A model generated the notes under the pieces. That model worked only from the letters and a program-made list of their open reading frames with translations. It did no database searches and had not been told where the DNA came from. From positions 558,001 through 622,000 of the forward strand of contig NC_066304.1 of NCBI RefSeq assembly GCF_905404315.1: a DNA stretch of 64,000 bases. Reading direction: 5' to 3'. This DNA is from Leptidea sinapis (taxonomy: Eukaryota; Arthropoda; Insecta; Lepidoptera; Pieridae). A program made the position numbers and the translations under genes. Within the stretch, counting starts at the first letter, position 1; the number at the start of each line of letters is the position of its first letter. Shown here in pieces: positions 57,701 to 64,000 of this stretch.

Positions 57701-60700
57701 TGTAGACAAGGATGGTTCGTGGAAAGACTCCGAATCAGCCGTTTTTATGACAATATAACTCAGAATAATGTAACTCAATCAAAAACGCGAAATCATGCAA
57801 ACCATCAATATGAGGAAAGTCGTATATTTGGGGCACGTGTTTAGGCACGAGAGGTACGAATTCCTACAACTCATCATGATTGGAAAAGTTGGCGGAAGAA
57901 CAGGCGTCGGTCGTAGAAAAAAGTCTTGGCTGCGTAACATCCGAGAGTGGACAGGAATCGCGAGTGCGGCATAGCTATTTCGCATCGCGAAGAACAAAAA
58001 TTTAAAATTACAAAGCTGACTGCCAACCTTCGCTAGTCGAAGAGGCACGCAAAGAAGAAGATAATGTAACTCAGTAACGGCTCGTTTATGATCAAGTGTA
58101 TAATCGATGAGAATTCAATTCTTCAAACTTCGTGCCTCACACAGCCACTTGGTAGTTGGTGGAATCATCTGCCGGACACTATTCCTAAATTGATACGACT
58201 TAGGAGACATCAAAGCTTAGAACATACACTTCAAAGGTCAACTCCTTAAAAATTAAATTACATCAAGCGTGTGTCACAACATAAACTTGTTATGCCTACT
58301 ACTCGGCTAAGTCGAGTTAGTAAGTCTTTTGTGGGGCGATGTACCTATGCTTTTACAACAAGATCCCAGAAAATGTTCAAAACAAAAGTATTACGATATT
58401 CAAAAGAATTTTTAAAAAAACGTTTATGTGGTAAAGGTTACTATAACATAAATGACTTTCTTAATGATTCCACAGATTGGGAATGGAGCGACCGCCCTCA
58501 GGCTATTAAATAATAAGTTTAATTGTACAATATTACTTTGTAAACATATTTTTTTATCAAAAAAAAAAGCCCGGTGAGTTTGTTGCCCCCATTCTTCTCA
58601 GATCTGAGGCATTCTTTTTGGAATGGGTGGTAGTTTTTGCCTTTCAATAAGTGGTGATGTCACATACTATTTTTGAATAAAAATATTTGAATTTGTCAAA
58701 TCTGCGATTTAGGTACTGACCTGAGGCCTCGTGGGATCTTCGAGATAGATATGGAGTCGGTTTTAATCGCTCACTACATCATTGTAAATGTTTTAGTTTT
58801 ATTTATTTGATCGGACTAAAGCAGTCCTCTCAAACATGGAGTAGTCGTAGTGTACGTAAACTAATTAATCATGTATTATGAATCCGCGGCAGCTGTGAAT
58901 TGAGTATAATTTAAAATTAATCTTCTCAGTCTTTCAAAGGTGTGTTTTCTTCATTCTGTGATCGCATTAAATAAAGTCTTTTTTTTATATTACAACCAAT
59001 TTTATCGTGTTGGTATCGATTTATGTAGATGAATTGTATAGCAAGTTTAAGAGTAGTTAAATTATATCGCAAGTTTTTAAGATTTTTGACACAACTTCCT
59101 ATCAAATTTGTCATTAAAAGAATAAAGATTACGAATAATGCCTTCTGATGTTACACCAAGTATTATTTCTTACTACAAATAAAAAGTATTTACAGTTCTT
59201 TTATTTTAGGCTGCTGTTCGTTCTGGTATGGGCCCGCTTGAAATAGGGGTGGTAATGCACAAACTAATGAACCGTCTGGGTCACAGCAAGTACTACATTC
59301 AGGGTGGTGATATTGGACACATAGTTGGGTCTGCAATGGCAACAGTATTTCCTGAAAATGTTCTGGGCTTCCACTCCAATATGCCTGTATTGAGTTTCAC
59401 ACCATTGACACTATTTTATACTATTCTGGGTATGTATAATTTGCTTCGTGGATTAAGGCCTTATCTTTTCGCCCTCCACTAGTCCATTAAGTACTAATGT
59501 AACGCAACGAGTCTCCCATCTATCTATACATATAAATAAAATTTTAGTGTCTGTTTGTAATATGTAAATAACCGTTTTAACATGTATATGAATACATACA
59601 CCAAAATAACATTTTTTACAATTTTTGTCTGTTTGTTCCGGCTAATCTCTGAAACGTCTGGACCGATTTTGACGGGACTTTTATTGGCAGGTAGCAAGAA
59701 ACGGTCTAACTCTAAAAATAATTTATATGGAAAAGCAACGTTTGCCGGGTCGGCTAGTTGTACATATGGACCAACGACGAAATCCACGCGACCTCATTCG
59801 ATTTCACACCTTATTTTGTTAATAGGAATTGCTATTTTCCTTTGAACTTATAATATAATAAAAGTCTGTGAAATTCTGTATAAATTATAACAAAGACAAT
59901 TGGATGTCCGCATACAAAAGTTAACGGAAAAGGGACTTCAGTCTTTATCGGCCGCCAACGTGATAGTGAAGTGCATAGAATTTTAGATTTTTTTTTCGAA
60001 GGGGTCTTTTTGGGTAAACCCCAATATTTAGTAACTTGCTATTTTTAATAACACATCCAGACTATAATTCCAAGACATTAGCCTAATTATAATAGTATTT
60101 GTTTTGTTTTTGTCCATTCAAATTTAATAAACACTTTAATTAATTTGAAATATGTTTACTTTACTAAAAAAAATTGTTAAATTCTCGGAAATCAACGGAA
60201 TTAAATCTTAGAGCTTTTTGCGAAGGGTTAAATTAACTTGTAATAAATAAAGATATATAAAATTAATCTACCATAGTAAATTCTTCTCGCTGAAGCCCAA
60301 AAAATACGATATGTTACTCCACCTATTGTTAAACTAATCGCAGTTTATATTGGTAGTAATGCATTGAGCATGGAAAAATGCGTGGTATTAGCGACTTACT
60401 TCACGCGATTAATATATAGTTATTGCAAGATCAAGCGCATCAATAGGTACGTATTCGTATAATTCATAAACAGTTCATTCCACTCTATTAAAAAGCCAAA
60501 AAAGAGTAAATAATGTAATTGTGAAAAGAAAACGATTTCACTATCGATCACTCCGAAACGGGTAACAAATGCTTCAATAGTCTAACTGTAACATATCCAA
60601 GCTAGACATATAGGGCATGAATACACAATATCAATACGCAAACACAGAAATAAAATTTTGTGAACGATGCGGGACTCGAACCCACGACCTCTCGCGTTTC

Positions 60701-63700
60701 GTGCGAGTGCTCTGCCAACTGAGCAAGCCGTTCGAGTGACGTATCGTCATAAAATCTTGTATGCTTTGTTCAACTCTCATGCGTAAACAGTGAAAGAATC
60801 TCCTATTTTCCCAGACTTTGTTCCTTGCTCAGTATACTAATTATCGTTATGCTTTCAGGGAATTTCGTTCCCAGTTTATTGGTGGAGAATGAAATATATG
60901 ACCGTGTGTATCCTTTAGGCAAATATTTCTCATTTTTAATGGAAGAGTCAGGATACTACCACCTGCAATCCACTAAACCTGACACCGTTGGTAAGTACTG
61001 ATAATGAACACGAAGTTTAATTTTTTTTTATGAAAATAAAGGACGAGACCAGCAGCATGTTCAGCTGATAGTAATTAATATGACATGTCCATTACAATGC
61101 AGCGCCGCTCAGGATTGTTGAAAAACCCCAAAAGTTATGAGCGGCACTATAACTGCGCTTGATCACCTTGAGATATAAGATGTTCACTAGCTACGGCGCC
61201 TTTCAGACCGAAACACAGTAATATTTACGCATTGCTGCTTCAAGGCAGAAATAGGCGCCGTTGTGGTACCCATAATCTATCCGGCATCCTGTGCCAAGGA
61301 GCCTTCCACTGGTGAAATATTTTTATTCAAAATAGGATATTATATCTAACTACCATCCATTCCAAAAAGTATGTCTCAGTCCTAAAAAGAACGGGCGCAA
61401 CAAAATTATGGTTACAATGTACAATCGTGCAATATTTATTATTTATTAGCCTGTGCACGGTCGCTTCATTCCCAATCTGTGGTATCATTAAGAAAGTAAT
61501 TTTAGTTACAGTAACCTTTACCACACAAATGTTTTTTAACAATTCTTTTGAATTTTGTACATTTTCTGGGATACACTGCCCCACAAAATACTTGCTAACT
61601 CGACTTAGCCAAGTATATAGTACTACATAGGCATCACAACCATAATTTTAACACCATGAACAAAATAAAACTTACAGTGCCTACTACTCGGCTAAGTCGA
61701 GTTAGTAAGTCTTTTGTGGGTCGACGTATATGCTTTAAATAAGATTATCAAGAATATGTTGGGAGACAACAGTTAAGATGATTTTTCTTTAAAATTTGCT
61801 CTCAATGATGCTTTTGGATCTGGTTTATAGTAGCGCAAATCTGTTAATTCCACATTGATTAGAAAAAAAAATCAATATGAGCATTCAATATAGGTTGAAG
61901 CTTAAGAGAAATGACCAAGAAGTAATTTACATAAACGTCACTGCACTACGATAGTATAGCAAAACAAAAGTAAACCCAACTTGTCGCTACATGATATTAT
62001 AAAACAAAGTCCTCCGCGGCGTTGTCTGTCAGTTCGCGATAAACTCAAAAACTACTGCACCGATTTTTATGCTGTTTCCAGTGCCAGAAGAATAAGGCGT
62101 CTGGGAGCTTTCAACGATATCGCTGTCTCATACCCTTTGAGATATAACAGAATAATTTTTGGTGGAATTGTGTATCTTATGTAGGTCCACAGAATAATCC
62201 GCGATAGCATGTCTATCTTTTACACTATAACTATTCCAATACTTATAACAAATACCAATAAAAACGAAACAAATACGATATTATTCCTTATCATTTGTTA
62301 CCTACTTCATATTAAAAAATCATTCAGAAATACGTTTTTGTTTAATTTTTAACTCATTAACTTTGATTACACATTTCCGATGGCTGTAGACTACATTATT
62401 CCCGAATACTTATCTACATAAATTTTTTCTTCTATTGACATTACAGCGTCTGTCTTCGTATCTTATAAATAGCCTATTAGTTATTCTGATGTGTAAGCTA
62501 TATTATTATAAAGTTTCATTAAAATCCATTCAGGTGGTTTTGCGCGAAAGAGTAACAAACATACACACATACATTCTTACAAACTTTCGCGATTATAATA
62601 TTAGTATTGTTTTTTTTAATGATGGTTTTACCGAATGTATCGCGGTTATGCAAACCTTCTTCTCCCTTACCTTACCTTTATCGTGAAAATACTGCGAAGC
62701 GATGGAAGGTAGTGTAATTAATTTACATCATAAAATATATTTCTAAATGTATCTATTTTGAAAAGGTTACCCTTTACTATGTAGCATAAACGATTTTCTT
62801 AATGACACCACAGACTGGGAATTAAGCGAAGACCGTCCGATATCACTTTTTTTTTTATTGACACACTTTTATACAAATTATCATGCCCCAAACTAGGCAT
62901 AGCATGTAGGGGAAAAAGGTACAAGACGATATATTTAATACAATATACTTACTTAAACATATATAAATACAAATAAACATCCATGACTCAATGACATGAA
63001 AACAAACATTCATATAAATGATTGCACCTACCGGGATTCGAACCCGGGACCTCTAGCTTAGTAGTCAGAGTCACTAACCATTCGGGCTATACCTATACAG
63101 CTATCGTCATTTATATAAAAAAAAGCCCGCTGAGTTTCTTGCGCCCGTTCTTCCAGGTCTGAGGCAGTCCATTGTGAATGGTTTTTGTATCCTATTTTGA
63201 ATAGAACTATTTGAATTTGATAAATGGCGTTTTACTTTTTTTTTTTCTTATAAAACTTAGGCATCGCACTGACGGATTCCCCGGCCGGGCTTGCGGCGTA
63301 TATCCTGGAGAAGTTTTCAACATGGACGAATCCAAACAACAGGAATGCCACCGACGGAAACCTGCTCTCCAAGTACATGCTGGTGCATCTCTTAGATAAC
63401 ATCATGGTTTACTGGAGCAGTAACTGTATCACCACATCCATGAGACTGTACAAGGAGCACGTTAATAGTAAATACGGAGCCATTGTTAGTAGGTAAGTTA
63501 GTTTTAATGGTCCCATACCCAAAAAGTGACCAAGTCAACCGTGTTATTCTTTTTTTTTTATGGGAAAGGAGGATAAACGAGCGCACGGGTTACTTGGTGT
63601 TAAGTGATCACCGCCGCCTATATTCTCTTTCAACACCAGAGGAATCACAGAAGCGTTGCCTGGCTTTAAGAAAAAATTACGAGACTGTATGTACTAAGAA

Positions 63701-64000
63701 GCAATAGACCACGTGCGTGGTTCCATTTACATGCGGCGCAACTCTCCATCCCCTTATTTCAACTCGAATGTCGTCAATTAATCGATATTGCGCATTTACA
63801 TCTGTTGTGCTATTACGTGGCGCGACCGATAGTAAAAATGAATATATTATGACTTTGGTGCAACATTTATATTAAATTTACAAACGTTCCAGAATACCAA
63901 CCAAAGTGCCAACGTGTGGCATTAAATTTAAATACGAATTAATGACTGAACCGGACGGAATTTTGAAGTTGAAGTATCACAACTATCTGCACACGACGGT
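51736..64000 (+). CDS. JHEH: Juvenile hormone epoxide hydrolase, microsomal type (partial, 8 exons)
   Basis: Hydrolyses the epoxide of juvenile hormone (family function), acting at the endoplasmic reticulum membrane. Exons: 51,736-51,768; 52,519-52,698; 55,809-56,054; 56,921-57,064; 59,210-59,429; 60,859-60,990; 63,261-63,492; 63,893 to beyond 64,000. All introns are GT-AG with matching phases (0,0,0,0,1,1,2). About 432 residues are visible; the family is about 460. Membrane anchor at residues 14-34, then the epoxide hydrolase N-terminal lid domain and alpha/beta hydrolase fold. HGWPG oxyanion hole at 161-165, nucleophile Asp235, Tyr307 or Tyr308 (in GYYHLQ) and Tyr382 (RLYKE), acidic Glu411. 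The catalytic His lies beyond the window. Oddity: the nucleophile motif is GGDIG, where the family has GGDWG. A JHEH paralogue is the best call. Confidence 0.9.
52519..52698 (+). CDS. JHEH: JHEH exon 2: membrane anchor and start of N-terminal domain
   Basis: Acceptor tgtttcag, donor GTTGAG|gtaagt, 60 codons, phase 0. Transmembrane stretch ISIILILCSVALSYYVYNVL, then APEMPKIDMDAYWG (family 'P.lD.d.wWG') and SIKPFYVEFSVE, the conserved start of the lid domain. Confidence 0.88.
52807..52955 (+). repeat. Family P repeat, copy 4 (opposite orientation)
   Basis: 'gtagtgccactcagaatttttggatttttgaagaatcctgagcagcactgcattgtaat', then 'aattaccatcagctgaatatcctgctc', ending in a run of seven A (52,944-52,950). 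The A-rich end gives the family its 3' orientation. In intron 2 of JHEH. Confidence 0.7.
52975..53315 (+). repeat. Old family A-like LINE C-terminal fragment
   Basis: The plus frame still shows the 'LHFVSYATFIMGSTMLLSDL' equivalent of SLCVFYRIYHGE and 'NPQHLDGSFGV' for HPHHLDVW. The end is 'gtgatcacttaccatcagatgacccataacctcatttgtccttctg...tatgg'. Much more diverged than the neighbouring copies. In JHEH intron 2. Confidence 0.6.
53318..54600 (-). mobile_element. Family A LINE 3' portion, antisense in JHEH intron 2
   Basis: Minus strand, from the right: RT from 'SRQLLVYLEGHQLINDRQYG' through 'SLDIAKAFDRVWHKALLSKL', 'NAGVPQGCVLSPTLFLLHIN' and CYADD (ORF 54,618-54,046). Then, after frameshifts, come the thumb and 'LWSGAPQYLLDPFDRVQRRA'. 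The C-terminus 'NLIPATEFHLRTTRHKLGYH' is open at 53,686-53,363, and the terminal A-tail equivalent is near 53,318. Frameshifts make it inactive. Very similar to the copies at 29.1-31.1 and 38.0-38.8 kb. Confidence 0.85.
54680..55205 (-). mobile_element. Family A LINE upstream RT/linker fragment, antisense in JHEH intron 2
   Basis: Minus ORF 55,167-54,808: 'LFASNSTLEDNGKTPPTIPR', 'KSSGPDGISPIVLRTCAP', 'LFRHSYSKGVVPDSWKSALV'. It continues into 'NYRPIAITSLLSK' and '...SSRYTLRVTS' to 54,690. The last ~45 bp ('actggtgaccctc...gagctg') overlap in content with the neighbouring copy at 54,550-54,595. About 90 bp of foreign sequence (54,596-54,688) separates the two. Confidence 0.8.
55809..56054 (+). 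CDS. JHEH: JHEH exon 3: N-terminal epoxide hydrolase domain
   Basis: Acceptor catttcag, donor GTAGAT|gtaagt, 82 codons, phase 0. Contains FNYGFNSNFL, DYWQNKYNFAERE, FLNKYNHYKTKIQGLDIHFV. The YGFN, W.kYf.WR.rE.fLN and T.IQGLdIHF pattern is diagnostic of microsomal epoxide hydrolases. Confidence 0.92.
56921..57064 (+). CDS. JHEH: JHEH exon 4: HGWPG oxyanion hole
   Basis: Acceptor ttatttcag, donor TCACAG|gtattt, 48 codons, phase 0. VVPLLLLHGWPGSFREFYEL followed by IIPSLPGYGYS, both hallmark motifs. The upstream open frame (56,759-56,920) is intron sequence. Confidence 0.93.
57430..57530 (-). repeat. SINE type 1 leader fragment
   Basis: Reverse of the SINE leader: 'gttcataaatctttgtatg..tgttcaactc', '...tttacagttgatagcctgctcaatcccc'. 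The tRNA-like body is absent. In JHEH intron 4. Confidence 0.5.
57785..58065 (+). mobile_element. RTE-like LINE C-terminal fragment
   Basis: The plus frame reads 'MRKVVYLGHVFRHERYEFLQ', 'IMIGKVGGRTGVGRRKKSWL' and 'RNIREWTGIAS', the characteristic end of RTE-like LINE proteins in insects, with later stops. The minus ORF here is its shadow. In JHEH intron 4. Confidence 0.8.
58255..58700 (+). mobile_element. LINE 3' terminus (family Z) with coding end
   Basis: Open frame 58,271-58,513: 'TRLSRVSKSFVGRCTYAF', then 'FKKRLCGKGYYNINDFLND'-type residues and 'DWEWSDRP', a lepidopteran LINE C-terminus. The 3'UTR is 'ttcttctcagatctgaggcattctttttgg' and 'gaataaaaatatttgaatttg'. It is the reference copy for fragments at 449, 7,515, 17,108, 61,320, 61,678, 62,765 and 63,118. 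In JHEH intron 4. Confidence 0.75.
59210..59429 (+). CDS. JHEH: JHEH exon 5: nucleophile exon with GGDIG
   Basis: Acceptor ttattttag, donor CTGG|gtatgt, 220 nt, ends in phase 1. KYYIQGGDIGHIVGSAMATV carries the nucleophile Asp (codon 59,309-59,311), and GFHSNM follows as usual. The next codon, 59,312-59,314, is ATT (Ile) where family members have TGG (Trp). Confidence 0.92.
59600..59735 (+). repeat. LINE 3'-UTR-like fragment
   Basis: 'tctgtttgttccggctaatctctgaaacgtctggaccgattttgacggg' is a block I recognise from 3' regions of insect LINEs. No coding remains. In JHEH intron 5. Confidence 0.45.
60655..60800 (-). repeat. tRNA-related SINE, type 1, copy 3
   Basis: The minus strand gives leader '..gagttgaacaaagcatacaagattttatgacgatacgtcactc', then a cloverleaf-capable body: acceptor GAACGGC/.TCGTTCA, D stem GCTC..GAGC, anticodon stem CTCGC/GCGAG with loop ACGAAAC, B box ggttcgagtcc. 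C at loop position 2 (T in real tRNAs) and the shared leader argue against a functional tRNA. In JHEH intron 5. Confidence 0.7.
60859..60990 (+). CDS. JHEH: JHEH exon 6: active-site tyrosine region
   Basis: Acceptor gctttcag, donor GTTG|gtaagt, 132 nt, phase 1 to phase 1. Contains FSFLMEESGYYHLQSTKPDT, matching the conserved 'L.EsGYmHiQaTKPDTvG' block whose Tyr polarises the epoxide oxygen. Confidence 0.93.
61030..61320 (-). repeat. Family P interspersed repeat, copy 5
   Basis: Nearly full unit ('gagaccagcagcatgttcagctgatagtaatt' to 'tcctgtgccaaggagccttccactggt') with a small internal deletion near 61,175. In JHEH intron 6. Confidence 0.8.
61320..61640 (-). repeat. Family Z LINE 3' end, antisense
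   Basis: Reverse of the 58,260-58,690 element: 'tatttttattcaaaataggat', 'ccattccaaaaagta', 'aagaacgggcgcaac', then coding end and 'ccacaaaatacttgctaactcgacttagcc'. In JHEH intron 6, directly after family P. Confidence 0.7.
61678..61760 (+). repeat. Family Z LINE fragment, sense
   Basis: 'gcctactactcggctaagtcgagttagtaagtcttttgtggg' matches 58,293-58,338 almost exactly. It faces the antisense copy ending at 61,640, giving a short inverted arrangement. Confidence 0.65.
61975..62620 (+). repeat. Probable decayed repeat with LINE/SINE 3'-UTR-like blocks
   Basis: 'cgataaactcaaaaactactgcaccgatttttatgctg' and 'ccattcaggtggttttgcgcgaaagagtaacaaacatacacacatac' are familiar dispersed blocks in insect introns. 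Internal boundaries are unclear. Confidence 0.4.
62765..62840 (+). repeat. Family Z LINE coding-end fragment
   Basis: 'aaggttaccctttactatgtagcataaacgattttcttaatgacaccacagactgggaa' parallels the GYYNINDFLNDSTDWEW coding end at 58,430-58,490. Confidence 0.6.
62850..63110 (-). repeat. tRNA-derived SINE type 2, full copy
   Basis: On the minus strand: A-box-like 'tagcccgaatggttagtgac', B box ggttcgaatcc (about 63,035-63,045), 'cggtaggtgcaatcatttatatgaatg', then the body to 'gtgtcaataaaaaaaa' at 62,850. It is the intact counterpart of the split SINE at 15,295/16,606. It interrupts family Z sequence (62,840/63,118). In JHEH intron 6. Confidence 0.8.
63118..63225 (+). repeat. Family Z LINE 3'-UTR fragment
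   Basis: 'aaaaagcccgctgagtttcttgcgcccgttctt', '...aggtctgaggca', ending 'ttttgaatagaactatttgaatttg'. It continues the fragment at 62,765 after the SINE insertion. Ends 35 bp before JHEH exon 7. Confidence 0.7.
63261..63492 (+). CDS. JHEH: JHEH exon 7: cap and core region
   Basis: Acceptor aaaacttag, donor AG|gtaagt, 232 nt, phase 1 to phase 2. LTDSPAGLAAYILEKFSTWT is highly conserved; DNIMVYWSSNCITTSMRLYK carries the second activating tyrosine. No lesion. Confidence 0.93.
63555..63690 (-). repeat. Family A LINE 3'-end fragment
   Basis: 'tatgggaaaggaggataaacgagcgcacgggttacttgg', 'aagtgatcaccgccgcctatattctctttcaacaccagagg'. Antisense, in JHEH intron 7, only about 60 bp after exon 7. Confidence 0.8.
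63893..64000 (+). CDS. JHEH: JHEH exon 8 (cut by the window end)
   Basis: Acceptor acgttccag, phase 2 join giving Arg. PTKVPTCGIKFKYELMTEPD, then LKLKYHNYLHTTV. Glu in KYEL aligns with the charge-relay Glu of the family. The catalytic His (GGHF region) should follow beyond 64,000. Confidence 0.85.

Noticed and set aside
1..64000. CRISPR array, operon-like bacterial system or viral genome
   Set aside because: No regularly spaced repeats, no polycistronic coding, and intron-bearing genes and LINEs throughout; the window is eukaryotic chromosomal DNA.

Overview
The window is animal nuclear DNA, most likely from a moth or butterfly. It is AT-rich and intron-containing, with one recognisable host gene, a microsomal juvenile hormone epoxide hydrolase (JHEH). 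It is saturated with non-LTR retrotransposons, tRNA-derived SINEs and small DNA transposons of types I recognise from lepidopteran genomes. The family-level and order-level calls rest on recalled protein signatures, not on a search.

Layout. 1-45 kb is mostly gene-poor repeat territory. At 1.14-1.22 kb a minus-strand TATA box and a four-codon first exon suggest the start of a secreted or cuticle-type gene that runs off the left edge. 9.4-11.3, 15.3-16.7, 25.9-31.1, 34.3-34.8, 38.0-41.2 and 43.0-43.8 kb carry LINE fragments. The repeat called 'family A' here (jockey/CR1-like) recurs at least ten times in both orientations. A mariner (22.7-23.9 kb), a Tc1-like remnant (35.6-36.4 kb), a hAT-like non-autonomous element (44.49-44.86 kb) and several MITE-like inverted-repeat elements are also present. 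Two isolated exon-like segments lie at 42.53-42.64 kb (+) and 45.16-45.35 kb (-).

45.8-51.4 kb is a nearly full-length RNase H-bearing non-LTR retrotransposon with ORF1, ORF2, an A-tail and a 13-bp target-site duplication. It is damaged by one in-frame stop codon and one active-site substitution in the endonuclease. It sits about 0.3 kb upstream of the JHEH start codon.

51.7-64.0 kb is the JHEH gene on the plus strand: eight exons with consensus splice sites and continuous phase, giving about 432 residues before the window ends. It has the oxyanion-hole HGWPG, both substrate-activating tyrosines and the acidic triad residue. The residue after the nucleophilic Asp is Ile instead of the near-invariant Trp. 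Its introns are filled with LINE and SINE fragments.

I found no prokaryotic system, CRISPR array or rRNA. The most unusual structures are the A-B-A chimeric LINE at 25.9-31.1 kb, the 463-bp apparently perfect inverted repeat at 38.8/40.7 kb, and the altered JHEH active site.
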